From Pusillimonas sp035515275 (GTDB lineage: Bacteria; Pseudomonadota; Gammaproteobacteria; Burkholderiales; Burkholderiaceae_B), in NCBI RefSeq assembly GCF_035515275.1, contig NZ_DATJBQ010000070.1, positions 1-35,702 of the forward strand: a stretch of 35,702 nt of DNA, given 5' to 3'. Of this stretch, positions 1-7,771 are shown piece after piece. The notes under the pieces were generated by a model. That model saw nothing but the letters and a program-made list of their open reading frames with translations. It ran no database searches and was not told where the DNA came from. Numbering within the stretch: the first letter of the stretch is position 1; each line of letters begins with the position of its first letter. The translations under genes were made by a program, and so were the position numbers.

Positions 1-580
1 GCGTAAGCGGTGCATCTTTACGCATGACAACCTTTACGTCAGGGTGTTTGGCCAGCACAGAGTCAAAGCCGGCTGCAGTGTTGATGAAGGTTGCGGCCCC
101 TGCCGGGCCGGTGATCATGGTGATTTCACCCGTGCCGTCGATGGTCTTCATGATCCACTCGGCAATGTCTGCCCCCACTTTCTTTTCATCCATGGATACA
201 AAGGCCGACTGATGCGGAGAATCGGCATGGCGCGCGACCGAGATAACCGGTATACCCGCCTTGGCCGCCGTTTCGTATCCGCTGCGCACTGCCACGGCGT
301 CAATGGGCGAAACCAATATACCGTCTACTTTTTGAGCGGCCAAGTCTTGCAGCCCGCTTACTTGTTGTGCCACGACCTCGTTGGCGGTAACTATGACAAT
401 CTTGGCGCCGACCTCTTTGGCTCGTTCTTCGATGCCGCGCTTCATGGCAATGTAGAACGGGTTGACGTCCGAAGCCAGGGACACGCCGATAACCGGCTGT
501 ATCTTTTGTTCTGCAGCAAAACTGGGCAAGGCGGCGGTTGCGATCAATGCAGAAGAAATAAGGGTGGTAAACATTTTCAT
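1..580 (-). CDS. ribose-family ABC transporter substrate-binding protein (3' end cut by window)
   Basis: Periplasmic binding protein that would capture a small ligand and deliver it to the permease and ATPase encoded just upstream. I read 193 codons before the window edge. Residues 1-22 form a signal peptide ending in PSFA before AEQK. The mature start (IGVSLASDVNPFY, then a region with QVSGLQDLAAQKVDGILVSP) is typical of the RbsB/periplasmic-binding-protein-like family (Peripla_BP_4), in which the second strand of lobe 1 ends in a DGI(L/I)xSP motif. The ATG at 580 is preceded by GGAGA about 7 bases upstream. It is the last gene of a TetR-ATPase-permease-receptor run. The ligand cannot be told from sequence: sugars are usual for the family, but the nearby pyridine-type catabolic genes make another ligand possible. 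Confidence 0.9.
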   Translation of the reverse strand, partial: MKMFTTLISSALIATAALPSFAAEQKIQPVIGVSLASDVNPFYIAMKRGIEERAKEVGAKIVIVTANEVVAQQVSGLQDLAAQKVDGILVSPIDAVAVRSGYETAAKAGIPVISVARHADSPHQSAFVSMDEKKVGADIAEWIMKTIDGTGEITMITGPAGAATFINTAAGFDSVLAKHPDVKVVMRKDAPLT

Positions 581-611
581 TGCGAATCTCCGGTGGTGGT
601 GCTGCAAGAAT

Positions 612-1595
612 TTACTTATGTTTGTCCCGCATCTGGTCGGCCGCGGCAGCCAGAATAATCACCAGGCCCACCGCAACGCGCTGCCAGTAACTGTCAACGC
701 CCATCAGGTTCAGGCTATTGGTAAGAATAGTCATGATCAGCACGCCGATCATCGATTTGTACAGCCTGCCTTCGCCCCCTTGCAGGGCGGCGCCCCCCAG
801 AATGACGGCTGCAATGGCGCTCAGTTCATAAAACTCGCCCGCCGTTGGCTGGCCGGATTGCAGGCGGGCTGCCAACATCACGCCGGCGATAGCTGCAGTG
901 AGTCCGCAAAGTGCGTAGGTGGTAATGGTTACGCGGTTAACCGGAACGCCCGAAAGAAACGCCGCCTCTTTGTTTCCGCCCACGGCGAAAATGCGCGTGC
1001 CAAAAGCCGTGCGATGCAGTATCCAAGCAAACACCAGAAACGCCGCCACGGCTGCAATGACCAAGTACGGAACTCCGTAAAGCCGTCCCGTCCCAAAGTT
1101 AACGTAAGCCGCAGGCAAGCCTTCTTCGCCCACAATGGGGGAGCCCTGTGTCATCAAAAGCACCACACCGCGCACCAGCACCATGGTGCCCAAGGTGGCA
1201 ATAAAAGGGCTGACGCCAATTCGCGCCACGACATAACCGTTAAGCACCCCAACGGCAATACCGGAAAGCGTGCCGGCCAGCAGCCCGGCGGCGATGCCCG
1301 AGTGCAGCATGACTTCGGCGGCGATGCAGCCCGCCAGCGCCACCACCGAGCCCACTGACAGGTCGAAGCCTCCGCCAATAATCACGTAGGTCATTCCGAT
1401 GGTAACTACTGCCAACACAGAGGCTTGCAGCAGGATGTTGGTGATGTTGGCCGACGAGATGAAGCGGTCGGACATCAATGCCGAGAAAATGCACAACACG
1501 AGCAACACCAGGGTCGGAATATGCCCCGTGATCGTTCTTGCCCACGAAACTGAAGAAGTGATGTTGAGCGGCGGCGCGATGGCGTTGGGCTTCAT
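612..1595 (-). CDS. ribose-family ABC transporter permease (RbsC-like)
   Basis: Inner-membrane permease of 327 residues, the usual length for the RbsC/AraH family (BPD_transp_2). It is almost wholly hydrophobic with 8-10 predicted membrane segments. Typical family stretches are GGGFDLSVGSVVALAG near residue 75 and NKEAAFLSGVPVN near residue 180, the latter being the cytoplasmic loop that contacts the ATPase. Its ATG shares one base with the stop of the upstream ATPase gene (TAATG), which points to translational coupling in one operon. The receptor gene follows 31 bases downstream. Transport specificity is unknown. Confidence 0.92.
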   Translation of the reverse strand: MKPNAIAPPLNITSSVSWARTITGHIPTLVLLVLCIFSALMSDRFISSANITNILLQASVLAVVTIGMTYVIIGGGFDLSVGSVVALAGCIAAEVMLHSGIAAGLLAGTLSGIAVGVLNGYVVARIGVSPFIATLGTMVLVRGVVLLMTQGSPIVGEEGLPAAYVNFGTGRLYGVPYLVIAAVAAFLVFAWILHRTAFGTRIFAVGGNKEAAFLSGVPVNRVTITTYALCGLTAAIAGVMLAARLQSGQPTAGEFYELSAIAAVILGGAALQGGEGRLYKSMIGVLIMTILTNSLNLMGVDSYWQRVAVGLVIILAAAADQMRDKHK

Positions 1596-3049
1596 TATCC
1601 GATTCCTAACAAATTGCGCAGCGTCTTTTCACCAAATTCGTCGGCTTCGATGTCGCGGCGCATGCGTCCCACGTATTCCCCTTGTTTCATAGCTACCACT
1701 TCATCGCTCAAGGCAAGTAGTTCGGGCAGATCAGTAGACGACAAGAACACGGCTCCGTTTTGCGCAACAAAGTGGCTGATGTATTCGTGAATGAGTGTTT
1801 TAGCGGCAATATCGATACCATTGGTGGGTTCGTCCAGCAATAACAGCTCGAGGTGGCCGGTCAGCCACTTGGCGAAAACCACTTTTTGCTGATTGCCCCC
1901 CGAGAGCTGGCCGACCGGCATGTAGGGGTCGCGTGGTCGGATATCAAAGGTGTCCATAAGTGTGTGCACGACCGCATCAATGCGTGCTTCGTCTCGGCCA
2001 AAACGGGTGCTGAATGCAGATAGATTCGACAAGATGATGTTGTCGCGTATGGACATGGGCAGAACCAGCGCCTTGCCGCGTTCGCCTGGCACCAGCCCTA
2101 TGCCCTGCTGAATGGCGCGGCGGGTTGCTTGTGCTGACATGGCTTTGTTACTGCGATCGGTCGAACCGAATATTTTGTGCAGCAGGGTAGTGGTGCCACT
2201 GCCAAGCAAACCGCTTAAGCCGATGACCTGGTGTTCGTGGCCGGCTACCTTAACGCCATGAATATCGAGGCTGGCCTTTTCTTTGCCGGGGGTGCGCAAG
2301 CCTGTGCTTGTTGATTGCAGATTGCGACCGGTCATGGCATGCACCAGCGTCTGATGCGGAAAAGGCGGCGAGCTGATGGTGGCTGCTACTTTACCGTCGC
2401 GCAAGATCACACAGGCATCGGCCAACTGTTCGATCTCTTCGAGCCGGTGCGAAATATAAATAATTGCCACGCCCTGCGACCTAAGGCGCCGTATCACTGA
2501 AAACAGGCGCTCGACTTCCTGGCGCTCAAGCGAGGCGGTGGGCTCGTCCAGGATCAGAATGCGGGCTTCGCGGCTAAGCGCGCGTGCAATGACAATGAGC
2601 TGTCGCGAGGCGAAGTCGAGCGTTCCGGCCAATTGGTCGGGGTCAAGGCTGATGCCCAGTTGGTTAAGAATATTGCTTGCGCTGCTCTTTAACGCGGCCC
2701 GGTCAAGTGCCGGCAGTATGCCTGCCAAGCGCCTTACAGGCAGCCGACCCAATAGAATGTTTTCGGCGACGGTTAGTTGGGGAACGACGCGTAGTTCTTG
2801 TGGCACCAGAATAATACCGGCCTCAATGGCTTCGGCCGGTGTGTTGAAGGCGATAGGCCGACCGTCGAGCAATATGGTTCCGCTGTCGGCTTTATAGATG
2901 CCCGCCAGTATTTTTATCAGGGTTGATTTCCCGGCGCCGTTTTCGCCCAACATGGCCAGTACCGAACCCCCTGTCGCTGTAATAGAGACGTCGTCCAGCG
3001 CTTTTGACCTTGAAAATTGCTTGCTGACATTTTTTATCTCCAGCTGCAT
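1595..3049 (-). CDS. ribose-family ABC transporter double ATPase (RbsA-like)
   Basis: A 484-residue protein with two nucleotide-binding domains in tandem, as in RbsA, MglA and XylG (about 500 residues). The first half has Walker A GENGAGKST near residue 36 and Walker B ILILDEPTASL, with a poor signature motif (LDFASRQ). The second half has a degenerate Walker A (LLGSGTTT, lacking the Lys) but an intact signature LSGGNQQK and Walker B LLLLDEPTNGID. This asymmetry is normal for the family. The start is the ATG at 3049, preceded by GGTGGAGA. It is the first importer gene, 117 bases downstream of the TetR gene on the same strand. It powers uptake through the adjacent permease. Confidence 0.93.
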   Translation of the reverse strand: MQLEIKNVSKQFSRSKALDDVSITATGGSVLAMLGENGAGKSTLIKILAGIYKADSGTILLDGRPIAFNTPAEAIEAGIILVPQELRVVPQLTVAENILLGRLPVRRLAGILPALDRAALKSSASNILNQLGISLDPDQLAGTLDFASRQLIVIARALSREARILILDEPTASLERQEVERLFSVIRRLRSQGVAIIYISHRLEEIEQLADACVILRDGKVAATISSPPFPHQTLVHAMTGRNLQSTSTGLRTPGKEKASLDIHGVKVAGHEHQVIGLSGLLGSGTTTLLHKIFGSTDRSNKAMSAQATRRAIQQGIGLVPGERGKALVLPMSIRDNIILSNLSAFSTRFGRDEARIDAVVHTLMDTFDIRPRDPYMPVGQLSGGNQQKVVFAKWLTGHLELLLLDEPTNGIDIAAKTLIHEYISHFVAQNGAVFLSSTDLPELLALSDEVVAMKQGEYVGRMRRDIEADEFGEKTLRNLLGIG

Positions 3050-3116
3050 GCGTCGTCTCCACCTTCAATAGCGAATGTCAGCCGTTATTGTTCGGGACGA
3101 GCCGGTGCAGTGCCAA

Positions 3117-3162
3117 CAGGGAGTATCCCTGATAGGGTTTGTATCAGTGACCGAAAGCGGTC
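3117..3162. promoter_or_regulatory. three consecutive inverted repeats between tetR-type gene and ABC operon
   Basis: Three perfect inverted repeats lie almost end to end: CAGGGA-gta-TCCCTG (3117-3131), CTGATA-gggtttg-TATCAG (3129-3147) and GACCG-aaag-CGGTC (3149-3162). The first two overlap by three bases, and CCCT-gat-AGGG (3127-3137) bridges them, so alternative hairpins could form. The block is 68 bases upstream of the ATPase start and directly behind the TetR stop. It could hold an operator for the TetR protein, a terminator for its gene (no clear T run is seen), or an RNA leader for the importer. The repeats are seen directly; their function is inferred. Confidence 0.4.
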
Positions 3163-3166
3163 CGGT

Positions 3167-3769
3167 TTATTTACCCTTCGCCCGCTTGGTTACTTCCGGG
3201 TAAGCGGAAAGAATAATGCCGCACAGGGTGTCAATGTCGGTGTCCAGTGCCCTTTGCCCGTTACGCAGATGGTAATTTAGGGCATAACCGTCGAAAGCCA
3301 TGACAAGCAAGGTCGAGATCGCTTGACGGTTTTGTGGCGTGGCCGACGGCAGGCAATGCGCCAGCATCTGATCAAGCGCCAGGTCGGTGGGCGCCCGCAA
3401 AAGGGTAGAGTATTTTTCTTGGCTGCTGCGATCAGACAATGCTTCGATCAGGGTGCCGCAAAACCCGTCGTCGGCTGCCGGCAGGGTTTTCCACATGGCC
3501 ACCAGCAACTGGCGCAAGGCCTTTGCCGAAGACTTGCAGCTTAGAACCTGTGTTTTTACTTCGTCCAGCCGTTCTGTGAACCAGGCCCTATAGACCGAGA
3601 CGAGAATGTCGAGCTTCGAGTCGAAATAGACGTAAATGTTGGCGGCCGAAATGTGCGCCGCCTTTGCTATTTGCGGCATGCGCGTACCGGAATAGCCTTG
3701 TGCTTTGAATAGTTCGTAAGCCGCCTGTGTAATTGCTTGTTCGACTTCAACTTTCTTGACTTGAACCAA
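3167..3769 (-). CDS. TetR family transcriptional regulator
   Basis: A 200-residue protein with an N-terminal TetR helix-turn-helix (residues about 8-55; ending in the family pattern ISAANIYVYFDSKLDIL) and an unrelated all-helical C-terminal ligand domain. The only sensible start is TTG at 3769, preceded by AGGGA at 6 bases spacing; there is no in-frame ATG near it. It lies between the divergent dioxygenase-hydrolase pair and the co-directional ABC importer, so it may repress either or both. Inverted repeats on both sides of the gene (3117-3162 and 3788-3813) are possible binding sites. The effector is unknown. Confidence 0.9.
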   Translation of the reverse strand: MVQVKKVEVEQAITQAAYELFKAQGYSGTRMPQIAKAAHISAANIYVYFDSKLDILVSVYRAWFTERLDEVKTQVLSCKSSAKALRQLLVAMWKTLPAADDGFCGTLIEALSDRSSQEKYSTLLRAPTDLALDQMLAHCLPSATPQNRQAISTLLVMAFDGYALNYHLRNGQRALDTDIDTLCGIILSAYPEVTKRAKGK

Positions 3770-3787
3770 TGCGCTTCCCTTGTCGTG

Positions 3788-3813
3788 CCGAACCTTGGTA
3801 GAAGGCGGTTCGG
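3788..3813. promoter_or_regulatory. candidate TetR operator in divergent intergenic region
   Basis: Perfect 7-bp inverted repeat CCGAACC-N12-GGTTCGG, with a further CCTT...AAGG symmetry inside, located 18 bases upstream of the TTG start of the TetR gene and 106 bases upstream of the dioxygenase start. A third CCGAAC copy occurs near 3861. TetR proteins usually bind palindromes in their own divergent promoter region, so this is a good candidate; binding is not shown. Confidence 0.5.
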
Positions 3814-3919
3814 GAAAACCATAATTCTACGCAGATTTCGAACTATCTATTATAAAACCGAACGTCGTTTGTTATTGAAGAAATGTCTTCTGACTTGTAC
3901 GGCGTTAAGGAGACTACCC

Positions 3920-4999
3920 ATGATTAATGCTGATGTGCGAACCCAAACGTTGAACCCGGCCAAGTTGCCGGCGCTTTTCACAAAGCAGTTCGAGCTGTGC
4001 AAGATCGGCCCCGACCAGACCATAGCCATCGTCAGCGACCTGGGTACCAGAACCGAATACATCGAGGCCGCGTTTGCCGCCGCCGACGCGCTGGGCGCCG
4101 ATATTTACGAGATGAAGGTCAACATGATTCCCGGCTGGACGAAGGTGGGCGTGCCCACCATCGGAAAATGCAAGGGCACGCTCGAGGCCCTGAAGGCCTG
4201 CGACATGATTCTGATTTTTCATGTGCCATTGTTTGCTGCGTGGTTGCGAGAGGTGCAAAAGGCCGGGGTACGGGTGCAGATGATTATTGACGCGCCCGAC
4301 GACCTGCACGCACTGCAGGCGCCGCCCGGCCTAAAAGAGGCTGTATTGCACGCGCATAAGGTATACGAGCAAACCAAGAAGGTGCACGTTACCAGCAAGG
4401 CCGGCACCGATCTTACCTACGACTGCGGCGAATACCCGGTAATGAGTCAGTACGGCTTCGCCGACGAGCCGGGCCGCTTCGACCACTGGGGTGTGGGGCT
4501 TATTCATACCTTTCCGAACGAGGGCAGTGCCACCGGCCGAGTAGTGGTTCAACCCGGCGACGTGGTCATTTTGCCTTACTGCCGCTATGTGCAAGACGAA
4601 ATCCAGATCGAAGTGCGCAACGGTCATATCACGTCCATTGAGGGTGGCCTTGATGCCACCTTGATGCGCGAATGGCTGGCCGAAGGCAAAGAGCGCGACG
4701 ACGACATGGATCCGTATGCGGTCTCACATCTTGGTTGGGGCTTGAACCCGCAATGCCGCTGGGATGCTCTGGCCTTGTACGGCACCACCCCCGAGCGCAG
4801 CCACGCCGCAGCGCGCTGCTTTCCAGGCAACTTCCTGTTCTCTACCGGCCCGAACAGCCAGGGGGGCGGCAAACGCACCACCCGCGGTCACTACGACTTG
4901 CCGATGCGTGACTGCTCTATTGATCTGGACGGCGTACGCGTTGTGGATGCGGGCCGTTTGATCGACCCAAAAATGATCGTGCCCCGTGAGCGTCGTTAG
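3920..4999 (+). CDS. NicX-like ring-cleaving dioxygenase (2,5-dihydroxypyridine 5,6-dioxygenase type)
   Basis: A 359-residue protein resembling NicX (about 350 residues), the mononuclear Fe(II) extradiol enzyme that opens 2,5-dihydroxypyridine to N-formylmaleamate in aerobic nicotinate breakdown; the fold is related to M29 aminopeptidases, so automatic annotation often says 'leucyl aminopeptidase'. From memory the NicX iron ligands are His265, His318 and Asp320. Here His270 (in SHLGWGLNP), His324 and Asp326 (in GHYD) stand at almost the same spacing. The ATG at 3920 follows AAGGAG; an upstream in-frame extension to 3737 lacks support. The next gene starts 2 bases after the stop and is a formamidase-like hydrolase, which fits the next pathway step. 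No nicotinate or 6-hydroxynicotinate hydroxylase, maleamate amidase or maleate isomerase gene is in the window, so the substrate may be another hydroxylated N-heterocycle. Confidence 0.75.
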   Translation: MINADVRTQTLNPAKLPALFTKQFELCKIGPDQTIAIVSDLGTRTEYIEAAFAAADALGADIYEMKVNMIPGWTKVGVPTIGKCKGTLEALKACDMILIFHVPLFAAWLREVQKAGVRVQMIIDAPDDLHALQAPPGLKEAVLHAHKVYEQTKKVHVTSKAGTDLTYDCGEYPVMSQYGFADEPGRFDHWGVGLIHTFPNEGSATGRVVVQPGDVVILPYCRYVQDEIQIEVRNGHITSIEGGLDATLMREWLAEGKERDDDMDPYAVSHLGWGLNPQCRWDALALYGTTPERSHAAARCFPGNFLFSTGPNSQGGGKRTTRGHYDLPMRDCSIDLDGVRVVDAGRLIDPKMIVPRERR

Positions 5000-5001
5000 T
5001 T

Positions 5002-5835
5002 ATGGATACCGCGCTTTATCCTGCCCAGGAGCCGTTCAACGAGAACATGGCGGCCTACCACCACAAACTCATAGAGCGGGCCAAGGGGCTTGAGCCGGTC
5101 GAAGTCAATTATGGCGAAGATCCCTACCAAAGCCTGGGTGTGTTTCCTGCTCAGCAGCCCGACGGTCGTGTCCTGTTGTATTTTCACGGAGGTGGCTGGA
5201 CCAACGGTTATAAAGAGTGGATGTACTTTATGGCGCCCGCTTTCAACGCCTTGGGCATCACCTTTGTATCGGGCGGGTATCGTCTGGCCCCCAAGCATGT
5301 GTTTCCGACCGGGTTTCAAGATTGTGCGCGGGCGGTGGATTGGCTGGCGCACAATATCGCAAACTACGGCGGTGACCCTAAAAAACTGTTTGTTGGCGGG
5401 CATTCGGCCGGGGGGCACTACGCGGCGCTGCTGGCCGTAACCGACGAAGCCGTGCCGGGCATGCCTTGTGCCGCCAGGTTGCGGGGCGCTGCGCCGCTAT
5501 CAGGTACTTACTACTTTGGTGAAAATGCGGGCCTAGCGGTTCGCCCGCGTTTCCTGGGCCCGCCCGAAGCAGGTGCAGAAAAACAAGCTTCGCCTCTATT
5601 TCAGGTGCGCGCCGGGTTGCCGCCCTTCTTCCTGGCTTGGGGGGTCGACGACTTTCCTCATCTTAAGCGTCAGGCGCTGGAAATGATGGCCGAATTGCAG
5701 GCGGCAAAAGTGCCCGTCGAATCACTGGAGTTGCCCGGTTGCAATCACTTCACGGCCAGCTACGCGGCCGGCGACGTCGGAGGCTTGTGGCCGACGGAAT
5801 TTGATCGGTGGTCGGCAACGTTGTTGGTGGAGTGA
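5002..5835 (+). CDS. alpha/beta hydrolase, kynurenine-formamidase/HSL type; possible N-formylmaleamate deformylase
   Basis: A 277-residue cytoplasmic alpha/beta hydrolase with the HGGGW oxyanion motif (residues 62-66), nucleophile Ser135 in GHSAGG, probable acid Asp216 or Asp217 in GVDDFPH, and His249 in GCNHFTAS. The HGGGW plus GHSAGG pair is typical of hormone-sensitive-lipase-like and kynurenine-formamidase-like enzymes. It begins 2 bases after the NicX-like gene stop, so the two are surely co-expressed. In the nicotinate pathway the NicX product N-formylmaleamate is deformylated by NicD, another alpha/beta hydrolase; this protein is a plausible functional analogue from a different subfamily. 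That role is inference from context; a general esterase or arylformamidase is the alternative. Confidence 0.8.
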   Translation: MDTALYPAQEPFNENMAAYHHKLIERAKGLEPVEVNYGEDPYQSLGVFPAQQPDGRVLLYFHGGGWTNGYKEWMYFMAPAFNALGITFVSGGYRLAPKHVFPTGFQDCARAVDWLAHNIANYGGDPKKLFVGGHSAGGHYAALLAVTDEAVPGMPCAARLRGAAPLSGTYYFGENAGLAVRPRFLGPPEAGAEKQASPLFQVRAGLPPFFLAWGVDDFPHLKRQALEMMAELQAAKVPVESLELPGCNHFTASYAAGDVGGLWPTEFDRWSATLLVE

Positions 5836-5844
5836 CCCAGCCGC

Positions 5845-5867
5845 CCTGCGCCTTGCCGTCGCGCAGG
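5845..5867 (+). terminator. hairpin after the dioxygenase-hydrolase operon, possible terminator
   Basis: Perfect 7-bp stem CCTGCGC / GCGCAGG with a 9-base loop, starting 10 bases after the hydrolase stop. The nearest T run (TTTT near 5875) is weak and distant, so an intrinsic terminator is only possible. The rest of 5836-5999 shows nothing I can assign. Confidence 0.4.
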
Positions 5868-5999
5868 CATGCAATTTTCAGTACGATAGAACTACGAAAG
5901 CTCCTGCTATCCTTTGAGTTCGCGTCTGCGAAACCCGCAGGTTTCATCCATGCAACATCCAGCCAAAAAAATAGGCAGTACCAAAACTTTTTTGCGTCT

Positions 6000-6029
6000 G
6001 GGAACGTGCACCCACTTTCAGGCATCTAA
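6000..6029 (+). promoter_or_regulatory. candidate ECF-sigma-dependent autoregulatory promoter
   Basis: GGGAACG (-35-like; AACG at 6003-6006), a 16-base spacer, then CATCTAA (-10-like, 6023-6029), ending 33 bases before the sigma factor ATG. ECF sigma factors favour an AAC-containing -35 box. The same AACG-N16-CATCTAA arrangement lies upstream of the convergent 7289-7717 operon on the minus strand. Repeated sequence at identical spacing is seen directly; promoter activity is inferred. Confidence 0.6.
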
Positions 6030-6062
6030 CAATCCCGTGAACGTAAGGCAAGGAGCCGCGCC

Positions 6063-6755
6063 ATGGATAGTGCTACGGTTATGCTGAAAGAGGCCGGCGA
6101 CGGCGATGAAGAGGCATTGGTTGTCGGCATTCTGAAGAAAGACGCCCATGCCTTTGAGACACTGATGCGACGTTATAACAGGCGCCTGTATCGAACGGCA
6201 CGCAGCATTCTGAAGGACGATGCCGAAGCCGAAGACGCATTGCAGGAAGCCTACTGGAAAGCATACAAGGCGATGGACCGCTTTCAATTCGATGCGCGGC
6301 TTTCAACCTGGTTGACGCGCATTGTCATCAACGAATCCCTGAGTCGTTTGCGCCAGTCTCGTCGCAGAGGTGAGTTTCTTGAATCTTGCGAGGTCATGGC
6401 GATGGATAAATTAAACGTTAAAGCGGAAACCATCGCCGCGCGTGAGCAACGCCCGGACGCGATGACGTGGCGCACAGAAATTCGCACGCTTATCGAAGAG
6501 AAGCTCGACAACCTGCCCGATGCCTACCGGACCATATTCATGCTGCGGGCCGTTGAAGAAATGCCGGTGTCAGAAGTTGCCGCGGCGCTGGAGATTCCGG
6601 AAGCCACCGTACGCACCCGTTTTTTTCGTGCGCGTCGCCTGATGCGCGAGGCGCTGGTCGACGAGATTGACACGCACGCCGGCGAGGCGTTTTCGTTCGA
6701 CGGTGCGCGCTGCGATCGTATCGTCGCAAACGTGCTGGCCCGTTTCGGGCGCTAA
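6063..6755 (+). CDS. ECF-type RNA polymerase sigma factor (RpoE-like)
   Basis: A 230-residue sigma-70 family protein of the extracytoplasmic-function class. Region 2 covers about residues 30-98 (FETLMRRYNRRLYRTA, DAEDALQEAY-like core, WLTRIVINE), and region 4 about 145-200 (LPDAYRTIFMLRAVE, SEVAAALEIPEATVRTRFFRAR). A short C-terminal tail contains FDGARCDRIVANVLARF. The ATG at 6063 follows AAGGAG. No anti-sigma gene with a membrane or zinc-binding domain lies next to it, which is unusual for this class. The only close partner is the convergent DUF5602/cupredoxin operon, 6 bases beyond its stop, whose promoter motif matches its own. It probably directs its own gene and that operon; the inducing signal is unknown. 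Confidence 0.93.
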   Translation: MDSATVMLKEAGDGDEEALVVGILKKDAHAFETLMRRYNRRLYRTARSILKDDAEAEDALQEAYWKAYKAMDRFQFDARLSTWLTRIVINESLSRLRQSRRRGEFLESCEVMAMDKLNVKAETIAAREQRPDAMTWRTEIRTLIEEKLDNLPDAYRTIFMLRAVEEMPVSEVAAALEIPEATVRTRFFRARRLMREALVDEIDTHAGEAFSFDGARCDRIVANVLARFGR

Positions 6756-6761
6756 CTCACT

Positions 6762-7292
6762 TCACTCAACCGTCTTCTCGTTCAAAATTCTGTCCACGGG
6801 CGGGAAGGATCGAAGAGCGATGTCGGGCGGCGGTTGGCCGCCCTGGTTCTGTTGCGGCGCGGGCGGTTCGGTGGCGTCCTTGCCGACAATAATGCGTCCC
6901 ACCATGCCCGCGTGCTCATGGGGCAGGCAGTAATAGTCGTAGACTCCGGGCACGGTAAGCGTTACCGAAAAGCTTTCGCCCGGCAGCAGAAAACCCGAAT
7001 CCCAAGGCTCGGCGTGTTCGGGAATGCGTCGCTGCTTGCCATATCGCTCGGGGTGATACGCTGTGGCCGTATGCGAGTTTCCTGCGTCATGATTGGTCCA
7101 GCGTATGGTCTGACCGGGCTGTATCAGCAAACCGGCGGGGCGAAACCATACATGGGCGCCGCCGGTGGTGCCTCCCATTGCAACCTCAATGATCTGGTCG
7201 GCGAAAGCGCGGCGCAGCTGCGTCAATCCAGCCACGCTGTCGATTACGACCAGCCCGCCGGTCAGCATGAAGCGGCGGCGCGACAAGCTCAT
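6762..7292 (-). CDS. Tat-exported cupredoxin (plastocyanin/azurin-like)
   Basis: A 176-residue periplasmic blue-copper-type protein. The start ATG at 7292 overlaps the upstream stop as ATGA and puts a twin-arginine signal (SRRRFML, residues 4-10) at the N-terminus, ending near AFA at 29-31. The copper ligands are visible: His74 in GNSHTAT, then Cys122, His125 and Met130 in the C-x2-H-x4-M loop (YYCLPHEHAGM), as in plastocyanin and pseudoazurin. It probably carries electrons or binds copper in the periplasm. The proline- and glutamine-rich tail after residue 140 is probably disordered. It is co-transcribed with the DUF5602-like gene and probably controlled by the facing ECF sigma factor. The redox partner is not identifiable. 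Confidence 0.88.
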   Translation of the reverse strand: MSLSRRRFMLTGGLVVIDSVAGLTQLRRAFADQIIEVAMGGTTGGAHVWFRPAGLLIQPGQTIRWTNHDAGNSHTATAYHPERYGKQRRIPEHAEPWDSGFLLPGESFSVTLTVPGVYDYYCLPHEHAGMVGRIIVGKDATEPPAPQQNQGGQPPPDIALRSFPPVDRILNEKTVE

Positions 7293-7717
7293 TTTGCGAC
7301 CCGCGCTTCGTCGCTCACCGGCACATGCCACATCACCACATGGATATGCGGCTCTGCCACGCCGGGGTGGCCCGCGTTGTACATCATATCGACATGATCA
7401 ACTTGCCCACCGGGGGCAAGCAGGTCGTCGAGGTGCATTTGCGGCGTCATTTGGGCCAGGGGGATCATATATATAGTGCTGACCAGTTTCCCGTCGTGGT
7501 CATAAGCCAGAAACGGCCCCGCCGGGAGCGTTTTGGGGTCTACAAAAAGCTGGCCCATGCCGGGGATGAAAGAAGGCAGCTTGACCAGTGAGCTGACCTC
7601 TTTGTATGGTTCGGTCGGCGGTGCCTTGGCGACTGGAGACGGCGGGTGAGCATAGGCGCCAAAGACGGGCGCCAAGGCAAGGACTGTCGCGCCAAGAAAA
7701 AGAAGAGGTTTGTTCAT
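7289..7717 (-). CDS. exported TTHB210-like (DUF5602-type) protein
   Basis: A 142-residue secreted protein. Residues 1-23 form a signal peptide (ending YAHPPS). The C-terminal half is rich in His and Met: MTPQMHLDD, then HVDMMYNAGHPGVAEPHIH and VVMWHVP. I recognise this from the TTHB210-like/DUF5602 family, named after a Thermus thermophilus protein whose expression depends on a sigma-E/anti-sigma-E pair; this is recall, not a search. The many His and Met suggest metal binding. The start has CGGAGAT upstream. The gene overlaps the cupredoxin gene by 4 bases, and its promoter region shares an ECF-type motif with the nearby sigma gene, fitting the Thermus precedent. Confidence 0.72.
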   Translation of the reverse strand: MNKPLLFLGATVLALAPVFGAYAHPPSPVAKAPPTEPYKEVSSLVKLPSFIPGMGQLFVDPKTLPAGPFLAYDHDGKLVSTIYMIPLAQMTPQMHLDDLLAPGGQVDHVDMMYNAGHPGVAEPHIHVVMWHVPVSDEARVAK

Positions 7718-7771
7718 GTGCAGATCTCCGGGAACAATGAGGGCACGCCACCCATGACGTGCTTGAATCGT

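Noticed and set aside
462..1358. 298-codon open frame on the plus strand
   Set aside because: Antisense to the clear RbsC-like permease and RbsB-like receptor genes; its sequence is rich in His, Gln and Arg as expected for a shadow frame.
1595..3049. Loss of the Walker A lysine in the second ATPase half as a sign of decay
   Set aside because: Degenerate second Walker A motifs are normal in the RbsA/MglA family; the rest of the gene is intact.
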